Part shown: positions 1 to 6,251 of the stretch, piece after piece
Layout of the letters: each line of letters begins with the position of its first letter
How positions within the stretch are numbered: position 1 is the first letter of the stretch
Assembly: GCA_902826945.1 (NCBI GenBank)
Contig: CADEGS010000127.1
Span: 1 to 12,716 of the forward strand
Direction of reading: 5' to 3'
From: an uncultured bacterium
GTDB taxonomy: Bacteria; Planctomycetota; UBA1135; GCA-002686595
DNA length: 12,716 nucleotides
The notes under the pieces: generated by a model
The model's input: only the letters and a program-made list of their open reading frames with translations
The model's database searches: none
What the model was told of the DNA's origin: nothing
Program-made: the position numbers and the translations under genes

Positions 1-21
1 TCCTTCCTCGAGGTTCCCACC

Positions 22-918
22 ATGACGAAGCACTCCTGTGGCGGCTCTGCGGAGCGCCGTGATTCCCTCTCGAGCGCGACCGGTGAGCCGAGCGAGAGGG
101 CGCGCGCGCCTCGCTCCCTCCTGCGCTCTTGCCGCCGGCGCGCGCCAGCGCTGGCGCTCCTCGGCCTCCTTTCCCTCCCGGCCGGCGCGCAGACGATGGG
201 GCTGCGGCTCCAGGGAGCGCAGGTCGTGCCGCCGGTCACGACGCCGGGCAGCGGGTCGGGCACCGCGGTCGTGAACGCCGGCAGCGGGCAGGTCACGATC
301 AGCGGCTCGTTCGCGAGCCTGGGCTCGAGCCTGACGCTCGCCGCGCTGCACGGGCCCGCGTCGATCGGCGCGGGCGGGAGCCACGTCGCGAACCTGAGCT
401 TCACCGGCACGACCACCGGCACGTTCTCCGGCCAGGTGTCGCTGAACGCCACGCAGGTGCAGGACCTGCTCGACGGGCTCTACTACGTCGACCTGCACAC
501 GAGCGGACACACCGGCGGAGAGATCCGCGGGCAGATCCTGGTGCAGGCCTCGGTCGCCTCGCGCAACGCCGGCACGAACCCGGCGAGCTACACGGCGAGC
601 GCGCCCGTGCTCGGCGGGGCGTGGTCGGCGACGGTGGACCTCACCACGACCGGCCACACGCTGGCCGTCGTGTTCGGCTTCGACGGGCAGGCGAGCGTGG
701 CGCTGCCGGCGGGCCAGCGCCTGCTCTGCTTCGACTTCTCGGGGAACGGCGAGATCCTCGGGCTGGCGCCGCAGCCCGGGCCGCTGGCGAGCTTCGGCGG
801 GACCGTGCCCGACGTGCTCGGCGCGGCGGGATTCGCCTTCTCGACGCAGGCCCTGCACCTGGGCGGCACGACGCCCTTCGCGCTGAGCAACGCGCAGGAT
901 CTCGTGCTCGGGCTGTAG
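22..918 (+). CDS. Secreted CHRD-domain protein
   Basis: The 298-residue product is an exported protein. A basic stretch (RSCRRR, residues 35-40) precedes a hydrophobic segment (APALALLGLLSLPAGA, 41-56), a Sec signal peptide with cleavage near AGA-QT. Residues about 60-172 form a CHRD domain (named after chordin): it has the opening LQGAQVVPP and the closing GGEIRGQI typical of that beta-rich fold. Residues about 179-298 form a second beta-rich module ending in GGTTPFALSNAQDLVLGL, of a kind I associate with secreted planctomycete proteins; this is from memory. The biochemical role of CHRD domains in bacteria is not established. The ATG at 22 leaves an unusually long 40-residue leader before the hydrophobic core, and only 21 bases of upstream sequence are visible, so the true start may lie further in (for example CTG at 121). 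Confidence 0.82.
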   Translation: MTKHSCGGSAERRDSLSSATGEPSERARAPRSLLRSCRRRAPALALLGLLSLPAGAQTMGLRLQGAQVVPPVTTPGSGSGTAVVNAGSGQVTISGSFASLGSSLTLAALHGPASIGAGGSHVANLSFTGTTTGTFSGQVSLNATQVQDLLDGLYYVDLHTSGHTGGEIRGQILVQASVASRNAGTNPASYTASAPVLGGAWSATVDLTTTGHTLAVVFGFDGQASVALPAGQRLLCFDFSGNGEILGLAPQPGPLASFGGTVPDVLGAAGFAFSTQALHLGGTTPFALSNAQDLVLGL

Positions 919-931
919 GCGCCCGGGCGCC
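918..931. repeat. 14-bp perfect palindrome at the end of the CHRD gene
   Basis: GGCGCCCGGGCGCC is identical to its reverse complement and begins on the last base of the TAG stop codon. It could form a short GC stem with a CCGG loop, but no T-tract follows, so it does not meet the usual criteria for an intrinsic terminator. Confidence 0.4.
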
Positions 932-999
932 GCGGTACCTTCCCCCTCCCCCGGCGCGCGTCCGGCGCGTCGGGGGATCGACTCCCGCCCGCGCTTCCG

Positions 1000-1005
1000 T
1001 ATGCT
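1000..1005 (+). promoter_or_regulatory. Candidate -10 element of clpS
   Basis: TATGCT ends 9 bases before the clpS ATG. A TCGACT hexamer at 978-983, 16 bases upstream, matches 4 of 6 positions of a -35 box. Transcription would start almost at the start codon, giving a leaderless or nearly leaderless message. Confidence 0.35.
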
Positions 1006-1014
1006 GGCGGTGCC

Positions 1015-1317
1015 ATGGCCGCCCGCCGCCTCAAGACGATCACGCGCACGCGCACGAAGTCCGAGACGAAGGAGCGCACCTCGCCGCTCTTCCGCGTGCT
1101 GCTGCACAACGACGACGTGAACGACACCGAGCACGTCGTGCGCGTGCTCCAGCAGGTGTTCGCCTTCTCCGTAGCCGACGCGCGCGCGGTGATGAGCGAG
1201 GCGCACTGCACCGGCGTCGCGCTGTGCAAGATCGAGAGCCGCGCCGAGGCCGAGAAGCACCGCGACGCGCTGCGCTCGTTCGGCCTGACGGCCACGGTCG
1301 AGCCGGATCCGAGCTGA
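1015..1317 (+). CDS. clpS: ATP-dependent Clp protease adaptor ClpS
   Basis: The 100-residue product is the N-degron recognin that binds proteins with destabilising N-terminal residues and hands them to the ClpA (or ClpC) unfoldase for ClpP degradation in the cytosol. The core from about residue 24 is intact: PLFRVLLHNDD (24-34) carries the N32-D33-D34 trio that contacts the substrate alpha-amino group in ClpS. EAH (62-64) supplies the conserved histidine, and the helix AEAEKHRDALRSFG closes the fold. The N-terminal tail is short and rich in Arg, Lys and Thr. By my alignment to E. coli ClpS, the gatekeeper Met40 is replaced by Thr38 (NDDVNDTEHVV), which may change which N-terminal residues are accepted. 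No ClpA or ClpP gene lies nearby. No strong Shine-Dalgarno sequence precedes the ATG. Confidence 0.92.
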   Translation: MAARRLKTITRTRTKSETKERTSPLFRVLLHNDDVNDTEHVVRVLQQVFAFSVADARAVMSEAHCTGVALCKIESRAEAEKHRDALRSFGLTATVEPDPS

Positions 1318-1398
1318 GGGACCGGGCGGGCGCCTCGCTCGCCGCAGCCCGAGTCCAGCATCCCGCAGCCGCCGCGAGCACGTCGCCGCGCCGGCCGC

Positions 1399-1404
1399 TA
1401 TGGT
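1399..1404 (+). promoter_or_regulatory. Candidate -10 element of yciB (weak)
   Basis: TATGGT lies 21 bases before the yciB ATG in an otherwise GC-only stretch. No convincing -35 box is visible. The gene could instead be read through from clpS, which ends about 110 bases upstream. Confidence 0.22.
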
Positions 1405-1425
1405 GGGTGTCCCGCGCGCCGCGCC

Positions 1426-2028
1426 ATGCCCTCCGACGCCTCCGCCCCGCCGCCCGCTCCGCTCTCCCCGCTCGCCAAGCTCGCCGTCGAGCTCGGGCCG
1501 CTGCTCGTGTTCTTCGTCGTGCTGCAGCGGGCCGGCATCTTCGTCGCGACGGGGGTCCTGATGGCGGCGATGGCGGTGTCGCTGGGGGTCTCGTGGCGCG
1601 TCGAGCGGCGGCTGCCGCCGATGTCGATCGTGACCGGGGTGCTCGTGCTCGTGCTCGGCGGGCTGACGCTGTGGCTCGGGAACGAGACGTTCATCAAGCT
1701 CAAGCCGACGATCGTCGCGCTGCTCTTCGCGTCGGTGCTGGCGGCGGGGCTCCTGCTGAAGCGGCCCTTCCTGCAGATCGTGCTCGGCTCCGCCTTCCGG
1801 CTGGACGAGAGCGGCTGGCGCGCGCTGACCCTGCGCTGGATCGGCTTCTTCGTCGTCCTGGCGCTCGCGAACGAGGTCGCGCGCCGGCGGCTCTCGACCG
1901 AGGCCTGGGCGACCTTCAAGGTCTTCGGCGTGCTCGGTCTGACGTTCGTGTTCACGCTGCTCCAGATGCCGCTCGTGAAGCGGCACGAGCTGCCGGCGGA
2001 CGCGCCCGCGGACGAGCCGCGGGCCTGA
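1426..2028 (+). CDS. yciB: YciB/septation protein A-family inner-membrane protein
   Basis: The 200-residue product is a multi-pass inner-membrane protein of the YciB (IspZ, septation protein A) family, linked in other bacteria to envelope integrity and to normal cell division. Family signatures are clear: GPLLVFF (24-30), GGLTLWLGNETFIKLKPT (78-95), a Trp-containing segment RWIGFFVVLALANE (137-150), and WATFKVFGVLG (161-171). About five hydrophobic segments are visible, at roughly 24-54, 67-85, 96-110, 138-150 and 166-181. It is slightly longer than the usual roughly 180 residues because of a Pro/Ala-rich N-terminus and an acidic C-tail. It follows clpS on the same strand and its stop is 17 bases from the end of the convergent deacetylase gene. 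Assignment is by motif recognition; the precise molecular function of the family is unsettled. Confidence 0.9.
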   Translation: MPSDASAPPPAPLSPLAKLAVELGPLLVFFVVLQRAGIFVATGVLMAAMAVSLGVSWRVERRLPPMSIVTGVLVLVLGGLTLWLGNETFIKLKPTIVALLFASVLAAGLLLKRPFLQIVLGSAFRLDESGWRALTLRWIGFFVVLALANEVARRRLSTEAWATFKVFGVLGLTFVFTLLQMPLVKRHELPADAPADEPRA

Positions 2029-2045
2029 GCGCAGGGCGACGCGCC

Positions 2046-2963
2046 TCAGCGCGGCCGAGCGAGCGGACGCTCGAGCGCCTTCGCCGCGCGGTACGTCGCG
2101 ACGTGCGCGGCGACGGAGAGCTCGATCGGGCGCGCGTAGCCGCCGCCCAGCGTCAGCGCCACCGGCAGGCCGCGCGCGCGCAGCGCGCCGAGCACGAGCG
2201 CGTCGCGCGCGGCCAGCCCCTCGGCCGACACGCACAGCCGCCCGAGCCGATCGGCCTCGAGCGGGTCGACGCCTGCCTGCACGAGCACGAGGTCCGGCGC
2301 GGCCAGCGCCAGCGCGCGCTCGAGCGCCTGCTCGACCGCCGCGAGGTACGCCGCGTCGCGCGTGCCATCGGGAAGCTCGACGTCGAGGTCGCTCGTCTCC
2401 TTGCGCAGCGGGAAGTTGCGCGCACCGTGCACCGACGCGGTGACGATGCGCGCGTCGCCGCGGAAGATCGCCGCGGTGCCGTCGCCCTGGTGCACGTCCA
2501 CGTCGAAGACCAGCACGCGCGCGACGCGGCCCTCGGCGAGGAGCGCCGTCGCCGCCACGGCCAGGTCGTTGAACACGCAGTAGCCCGAGCCGAAGCCGCG
2601 GTGCGCGTGGTGCGTGCCGCCCGCGAGGTTGCCGGCCAGGCCGTCCTCGAGCGCGGCGCGCGCGGCCGCCAGCGTGCCGCCGGCGCTCGCCAGCGTGCGC
2701 CGCACGAGCCCCTCCGACCACGGGAAGCCGATGCGCTTCTGCGCCTCCTCTGCCAGCGCGCCGGCGACGAAGGCGTTCGCGTAGGCCGGGTCGTGCACGG
2801 CGCGGATGGCCTCGAGCGGGGCCGGCTCGGCCAGGACGAGCTCGTCCGCGCGCAGCACCCCCTCCCGCACGAGCGCCAGCCGCAGCTCACGATACTTTTG
2901 CATCGGGAACGGGTGGCCGTCGGGCAGCGGGACCTCGAACGGGTCACAGTAGTGGACGCGCAT
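2046..2963 (-). CDS. Histone deacetylase-family (AcuC-like) zinc hydrolase
   Basis: The 305-residue product belongs to the arginase/deacetylase superfamily, which removes acetyl groups from lysine side chains or small acetylated amines with a catalytic zinc. The active site appears complete: the His dyad is in GGTHHAH (H118, H119), the DVDVH motif (154-158) gives zinc ligands D156 and H158 with supporting D154, AGVDPLEAD gives the third ligand D233, and GGGY gives the transition-state Tyr276. The N-terminus (CDPFEVPLPDGHPFPMQKY) is the standard opening of bacterial family members, which supports this start. No Shine-Dalgarno sequence is evident. There is no acetoin or polyamine pathway gene beside it, so the substrate cannot be inferred. 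It is transcribed towards yciB and divergently from the NTF2-like gene. Confidence 0.93.
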   Translation of the reverse strand: MRVHYCDPFEVPLPDGHPFPMQKYRELRLALVREGVLRADELVLAEPAPLEAIRAVHDPAYANAFVAGALAEEAQKRIGFPWSEGLVRRTLASAGGTLAAARAALEDGLAGNLAGGTHHAHRGFGSGYCVFNDLAVAATALLAEGRVARVLVFDVDVHQGDGTAAIFRGDARIVTASVHGARNFPLRKETSDLDVELPDGTRDAAYLAAVEQALERALALAAPDLVLVQAGVDPLEADRLGRLCVSAEGLAARDALVLGALRARGLPVALTLGGGYARPIELSVAAHVATYRAAKALERPLARPR

Positions 2964-2975
2964 CGCGAGCCGCTC

Positions 2976-2981
2976 AGGGTA
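2976..2981 (-). promoter_or_regulatory. Candidate -10 element of the deacetylase gene
   Basis: On the minus strand TACCCT, in the context GCTACCCTGAGC, ends 12 bases before the ATG. The context closely matches GCTATCCTGACC in front of the AraC-family gene at 4594. No convincing -35 box is visible. Confidence 0.33.
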
Positions 2982-3027
2982 GCGCGGCCCCGCGCGTGCG
3001 CCGCGTCCGCGAACGAACGACTCGAAC

Positions 3028-3034
3028 AGGAAAG
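3028..3034 (+). promoter_or_regulatory. Ribosome binding site choosing the start at 3041
   Basis: AGGAAAG lies 6 bases before ATG 3041. An in-frame ATG at 2996 has no such signal and would put an Arg-rich leader in front of the signal peptide, so 3041 is preferred. Confidence 0.55.
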
Positions 3035-3040
3035 CTCCTC

Positions 3041-3499
3041 ATGCGCCTCCTCCTCGCCCTCGGCTCCGCCGCCCTCCTCGCCCTCGCTCCGCTCGGCGCC
3101 TCGCGCGCGGGCGATGCTCCCGCGTCGCTCGCGCCCGCCGACGAGCTCGACGCGATCACCGCCGCCGCGATGGACTACGCGATGAGCTACTTCGAGGGCG
3201 ACGGCGAGCGCATGGAGCGCGCGATCCACCCGCACCTCGCCAAGCGCACGATCACCGATCCGGGCTCGCGCCAGGGGCTGGTGCCGATGAGCGCGCTCGA
3301 GCTGGTGCAGATCATCCGCACCGGCCACGGCAAGCAGGTCCCGGTCGAGGAGCGCCGCCACGACGTGCAGATCCTCGACGTGCAGGGCGACGTGGCCACG
3401 CTCAAGCTCACGATGAACGGCTGGATCGACTACATGCACCTGGCGAAGATCAACGGCCGCTGGCAGATCGTGAACGTGCTCTGGCGTCGGCACGCGTAG
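3041..3499 (+). CDS. Exported NTF2-like, putative lumazine-binding protein
   Basis: The product from ATG 3041 has 152 residues. It opens with a Sec signal peptide (MRLLLALGSAALLALAPLGA, cleavage probably near SRA-GD), followed by one small alpha+beta domain of the NTF2-like superfamily, closest to the putative lumazine-binding group. The markers are DAITAAAMDYAMSYFEGDGE at the start and the terminal YMHLAKINGRWQIVNVLW, the core beta-strand signature of that group. Members are mostly uncharacterised; some are small-ligand binders or enzymes, so no reaction is assigned. The gene stands alone, divergent from the deacetylase and convergent with the SnoaL-like gene. A longer frame from 2996 is open but less likely because of the ribosome binding site and signal peptide placement. 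Confidence 0.83.
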   Translation: MRLLLALGSAALLALAPLGASRAGDAPASLAPADELDAITAAAMDYAMSYFEGDGERMERAIHPHLAKRTITDPGSRQGLVPMSALELVQIIRTGHGKQVPVEERRHDVQILDVQGDVATLKLTMNGWIDYMHLAKINGRWQIVNVLWRRHA

Positions 3500-3610
3500 C
3501 GCGGCCCCGACTCGAGGAAGCGCCCGGCCGCGAGCTCGAGCCCGGGGTCGCCGGCGCCCGAGGCCGTGACGCGTGTGAGCACGGGCAGGTCGAGGCGGCG
3601 GGCGCGAGCA

Positions 3611-4141
3611 TCATCGGCCACCGTCCTCGCCGCGCTCCGGGCGTCGCTCCTCGCGCGGGGGGCCGCCGGGCGTGGAGGTGTGGCCCTGCAGGATCCGCCA
3701 GCCTGCACCTTCGGGCGAGCGTTCCAGGAGCCAGGTGATGACGCCACCGTACGCGTAGCCTTCGGGGCCGGGGAGCCCGAGCCGGGTCTGGAAGCTCGAG
3801 CGCACGGACACCAGGCCTTCGCACAGCGGCACGACCTCGAGGTCGGAGACCGTCGTCTCGAACCGGACGCCCTCGAAGGCGCGCAGTCCGGCGACCACCT
3901 CGGCCGCGCTCGAGTACGAGCGCGCGCCGTCGGTGAACCAGGCGAAGCGCCCGTCGTCGATGAACAAGGAGGGGATCGCCTCCTCGTCGCGCGCCTCGAG
4001 GGCCTCGAGGTAGCGCTCGACGAAGGTGCGCACCTCGGCTTCGAGGTCGGCGGGCGGGGTGGCCCGCGTCGCGAGCGCGCCCGCAGCGAGAGCGCAGGAC
4101 AGCAGCGCGCGCGTCGCCGACGCTGGCAGGAGGGCGCTCAT
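3611..4141 (-). CDS. Exported SnoaL/DUF4440-like NTF2-superfamily protein
   Basis: The 176-residue product begins with a likely signal peptide (RALLSCALAAGALA, residues 11-24) and continues into an NTF2-like domain. Signs of the SnoaL/DUF4440 group are TFVERYLEALEARDEEAI (39-56), the FIDDGRFAWFTDG turn and the late strand GWRILQGHTSTP (148-158). The C-tail (159-176) is charged and probably disordered. The start is set by an ATGA overlap: its ATG (4141-4139) shares bases with the TGA of the VOC gene (4140-4138), which implies translational coupling. The frame stays open upstream to 4309, but that extension overlaps the VOC gene and has shadow-like composition. An alternative is a lipoprotein through Cys16, though the lipobox LLSC is poor. 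Substrate and role are unknown. Confidence 0.8.
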   Translation of the reverse strand: MSALLPASATRALLSCALAAGALATRATPPADLEAEVRTFVERYLEALEARDEEAIPSLFIDDGRFAWFTDGARSYSSAAEVVAGLRAFEGVRFETTVSDLEVVPLCEGLVSVRSSFQTRLGLPGPEGYAYGGVITWLLERSPEGAGWRILQGHTSTPGGPPREERRPERGEDGGR

Positions 4142-4512
4142 CGGTTTCCCTCCAGGTACTGCATCGCCCCTGCCACGTTGCCCTCGGTGTCCTGGAACAT
4201 GACCAGCGTGCCCACGCCCCCGATCTCGAAGGGGGGCAGGGTGACCGTCCCGCCGTGCTCCTCGATGGCCGCCGCCGTCGCGTGCACGTCCTCGACCGAG
4301 ATCGAGCACTCGAAGCCGATCATGCCCGCGCCGGTGACAGGCTCACGGCGCTCTTGCAGAGCGCCGTGGATCGCGCCGGGGCTGGTGAAGATGCGCCAGA
4401 AGTTCGGCGGTCCCCAGGGTTGGAAGGTCCAGCCGAAGACGGCCTCGTAGAAGCGCCTGGCGCGCTGGCAGTCGTCGGCGTGGATGGCGAAGTGGGCGAC
4501 GTCGTTGGGCAT
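4138..4512 (-). CDS. VOC-family (glyoxalase/bleomycin-resistance-like) protein
   Basis: The 124-residue product is a single vicinal-oxygen-chelate domain. It has the two beta-alpha-beta-beta-beta halves: AHFAIHADDCQRARRFYEAV with FGW (6-28) opens the first, and GFECSISVEDVHATAAAIEE (66-85) opens the second, ending in FQDTEGNVAGAMQY (106-119). His7 sits at the usual first metal-ligand position. The DTEGN turn is standard, but the usual closing acidic ligand is not obvious, so metal use is uncertain. The subgroup is the stand-alone cytosolic glyoxalase-like proteins of unknown substrate. It is the first gene of a two-gene operon with the SnoaL-like gene and is divergent from an AraC-family regulator, which probably controls it. 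Confidence 0.9.
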   Translation of the reverse strand: MPNDVAHFAIHADDCQRARRFYEAVFGWTFQPWGPPNFWRIFTSPGAIHGALQERREPVTGAGMIGFECSISVEDVHATAAAIEEHGGTVTLPPFEIGGVGTLVMFQDTEGNVAGAMQYLEGNR

Positions 4513-4517
4513 GGGAG

Positions 4518-4523
4518 TCCTCT
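4518..4523 (-). promoter_or_regulatory. Ribosome binding site of the VOC gene
   Basis: AGAGGA on the minus strand lies 5 bases before the ATG at 4512 and supports this start. A possible -10 element, TAGGAT, is at 4550-4555 on the same strand, but no -35 match is visible. Confidence 0.5.
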
Positions 4524-4582
4524 GGAAGGGGCAGTGGGGGCAAGGCCCGATCCTAGGCGCCGAGTCCGTGTCTGACTTGCGC

Positions 4583-4588
4583 TATCCT
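4583..4588 (+). promoter_or_regulatory. Candidate -10 element of the AraC-family gene
   Basis: TATCCT lies 5 bases before GTG 4594 and 8 bases before ATG 4597. There is no Shine-Dalgarno sequence between them, so the message would be leaderless or nearly so. No -35 match is visible. Confidence 0.33.
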
Positions 4589-4593
4589 GACCA

Positions 4594-5382
4594 GTGATGT
4601 CGCCATTTCGCCAAGCCCCCCCGCCGGAGGAGGCGATCCTCGTCCGCTCCCTGAGCTTGGGCCTGCCGCCGGGGACCGCCCTCGATTCCCACCGCCACGG
4701 CTGGGGCCAGCTGATCTACGCCACCCGCGGGGTGATGACGGTCAACACGGAGGTCGGGGCGTGGGTCGTGCCACCGCACCGCGCCGCCTGGGTGCCCGCG
4801 GGGGTCGAGCACGCCTTGCGCACGACCGGCGCCGTGCGCTTGAGAACGGTCTACGTGCGGCCGGATCTCGGCGAGCGGCTCTCGCCGACCTGCGGGGTGC
4901 TCTCGGTCACCGCGCTTCTGCGCGAGCTCGTGCTCGAGGTCGTGCGCCGAGGAATGCTGCGCGAGGACGTCGAGGCCGACGCGCGGTTGGCAGGCGTGCT
5001 CATCGACTTCGCGCACGAGACGCCACAGGCGCCCCTCGAGCTCCCCTGGCCCCGCGACCCGCGCGCGCAACGCGTGGCGCGCGCGGCACGAGACCACCTC
5101 GCCGACACCTCGACCCTGGCCGAGCTCGCCCGCGGCTCCGGTGCCAGCGCGCGCACGCTGGAGCGGCTCTTCACTCGCGAGACGGGCCTGAGCTTCGGCC
5201 GCTGGCGGCAGCAAGCCCGCCTGCTCGGCGCACTCGAGCACCTCGCCTCCGGCGAATCGGTCACTCAGACGGCGCTGGCCGTCGGCTTCGCCAGCACGAG
5301 CGCCTTCATCACCATGTTCCGGCGCGCTCTGGACGCGACGCCGGGGAGCTACTTCCGCGCCGGCCACGAGCTCCCGGCATGA
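4594..5382 (+). CDS. AraC-family transcriptional regulator with cupin sensor domain
   Basis: The 262-residue product is a DNA-binding regulator. The N-terminal half is a cupin-like sensor: LDSHRHGWGQLIYATRG (30-46) carries H33 and H35 at the normal cupin ligand positions, followed by WVPAGVEHALR (66-76). The C-terminal part (about 160-256) is the two-helix-turn-helix AraC domain: STLAELARGSGASARTLERL gives the first helix-turn-helix and ESVTQTALAVGFASTSAF (221-238) with FRRALDATPGSYFR the second. The layout resembles NimR-type regulators of drug or metabolite efflux. Translation may start at GTG 4594 or at ATG 4597, which differ by one residue. The gene is divergent from the VOC/SnoaL-like operon across 81 bases, so that operon is its most likely target. 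The inducer is unknown. Confidence 0.92.
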   Translation: MMSPFRQAPPPEEAILVRSLSLGLPPGTALDSHRHGWGQLIYATRGVMTVNTEVGAWVVPPHRAAWVPAGVEHALRTTGAVRLRTVYVRPDLGERLSPTCGVLSVTALLRELVLEVVRRGMLREDVEADARLAGVLIDFAHETPQAPLELPWPRDPRAQRVARAARDHLADTSTLAELARGSGASARTLERLFTRETGLSFGRWRQQARLLGALEHLASGESVTQTALAVGFASTSAFITMFRRALDATPGSYFRAGHELPA

Positions 5383-5435
5383 GAGACCTCCTCCCAGCCG
5401 TCACGTGAGTCCACGCAGTGGAGGCATCCGCAGCG

Positions 5436-5466
5436 GCGACCGGCTTCGACACCCAGGGTCGGTCGC
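5436..5466. terminator. Inverted repeat between convergent genes, possible terminator
   Basis: GCGACCG (5436-5442) is complementary to CGGTCGC (5460-5466). The 17-base loop holds a second small repeat, ACCC-A-GGGT (5451-5459). It lies in the 164-base gap between the ends of the AraC-family and protoglobin genes, a natural place for a shared terminator. No T-tract follows on either strand. The rest of the gap (5383-5546) shows only short palindromes such as TCACGTGA at 5401-5408 and no gene. Confidence 0.25.
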
Positions 5467-5546
5467 GTATGCGCACCTCGGTCACGAGGCGCCCATCTGC
5501 ACCCGGCCCACGACGATCCCGCTCGTGTGGTGGTGAGGGACGCGCG

Positions 5547-6140
5547 CTAGAAGTCGCCTTCCCGCACGTAGGGGTGGCTCCAGAGCGTCACCTGGAGCAG
5601 GCACGACTTGACCCAGGCGGCGTGCATCTTCTCGACCGTCTCGGCCGGGTGCCCCTTCCCGGCCAGGAACGGCCGCAAGGTCGTCGTGATCGGCACGACG
5701 AGCAGGAAGAGGTCGCGGAAGGGCACGTGCGGAACGGCGTCGGCTCCGTCGGTGCGGTTCTTGCCCGAGCGGTGGTGGCGCCGGCCGATCTCGTGCTGGT
5801 AATCGAGCCAGGCCTGGTCGTAGCGCGCCGCGGCGGTGTCGGAGATCCAGCGCGCGAAGCGCTTGCGCACGGCACCGAGGTAATCGGCCAGGGGCTCGCC
5901 GCTCGCGCGCGCGGTGAAGCTGCGCAGGAGGTGCGGCCGCGAGCCGACGAAGCCGTACCACACGTCGAGGATCTCCTCCGCGCGGTCGGCCAGCACGTCG
6001 CGAGAGAGCCGCAGGTGCTCGACGTCCTCGGGGCCGAAGAGCACGCTCTGCTGCATGCGCTCGAAGTCCGCCTGGGTCACGGGCGAGCGGGGAACCTCCG
6101 GCGTGCCGAGGGTGTAGCCGGGGATCGTACGGGTCGTCAT
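5547..6140 (-). CDS. Protoglobin (single-domain haem protein)
   Basis: The 197-residue product is a protoglobin, the single-domain relative of the globin-coupled sensors that binds O2, CO and NO at haem b. It resembles Methanosarcina acetivorans protoglobin along its whole length as I recall that sequence: shared blocks include IPGYT, EEILD-WYGFVGS-PHLL, YDQAWLDYQ-EIG-RHHR and the final GDF. Distal residues W61, Y62 and F95 match Trp60, Tyr61 and Phe93 there, and H122 matches the proximal His120. The G8 position, Phe145 in the archaeal protein, appears to be Leu147. There is no attached signalling domain, so a role in gas binding, NO or peroxide chemistry, or gas sensing through a partner is possible. 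The start is fixed by the conserved N-terminus and a good ribosome binding site. It is divergent from an HxlR-family regulator. Confidence 0.95.
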   Translation of the reverse strand: MTTRTIPGYTLGTPEVPRSPVTQADFERMQQSVLFGPEDVEHLRLSRDVLADRAEEILDVWYGFVGSRPHLLRSFTARASGEPLADYLGAVRKRFARWISDTAAARYDQAWLDYQHEIGRRHHRSGKNRTDGADAVPHVPFRDLFLLVVPITTTLRPFLAGKGHPAETVEKMHAAWVKSCLLQVTLWSHPYVREGDF

Positions 6141-6148
6141 GGTCGGGT

Positions 6149-6153
6149 CTCCT
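6149..6153 (-). promoter_or_regulatory. Ribosome binding site of the protoglobin gene
   Basis: AGGAG on the minus strand lies 8 bases before the ATG at 6140. It rejects the much longer in-frame extension upstream to 6626. A weak promoter candidate upstream on this strand is CTGACG (6219-6224) with 17 bases to TAGCTT (6196-6201). Confidence 0.6.
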
Positions 6154-6229
6154 GGGTCCGCGGTTCGCGGGAGCGCGCTCGCGCTCCCATGCCGCAAGCT
6201 AGGTCTGCCAGGGCATCCCGTCAGGAAGG

Positions 6230-6246
6230 CACCTTTCGGTAAGGTG
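6230..6246. promoter_or_regulatory. Operator-like inverted repeat between protoglobin and HxlR genes
   Basis: CACCTT (6230-6235) and AAGGTG (6241-6246) are perfect 6-base arms around the spacer TCGGT. An extra AAGG half-site sits at 6226-6229. The right arm overlaps the regulator's Shine-Dalgarno sequence AAGGTGG (6241-6247) and a TAAGGT hexamer that could be its -10 box. Bound protein could therefore block the regulator's own transcription. The spacing suits a dimeric winged-helix protein of the HxlR type; the assignment is inference from position and symmetry. Confidence 0.5.
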
Positions 6247-6251
6247 GCGAC

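Noticed and set aside
129..3185. A plus-strand open frame of 1018 codons across the CHRD, clpS, yciB and deacetylase genes
   Set aside because: It overlaps four recognisable genes in other frames or on the other strand and has Arg/Ala-rich shadow composition.
3500..3610. Possible gene remnant (minus-strand peptide with LPVLTRVTASGAGDPGLE) between two convergent genes
   Set aside because: It has no start, no domain match and only about 35 plausible residues in a GC-rich gap, so chance is enough to explain it.
4142..4309. N-terminal extension of the SnoaL-like gene upstream to 4309
   Set aside because: It lies inside the VOC gene in another frame and is Gly/Arg/His-rich, while the ATG at 4141 is followed by a signal peptide and forms an ATGA overlap.
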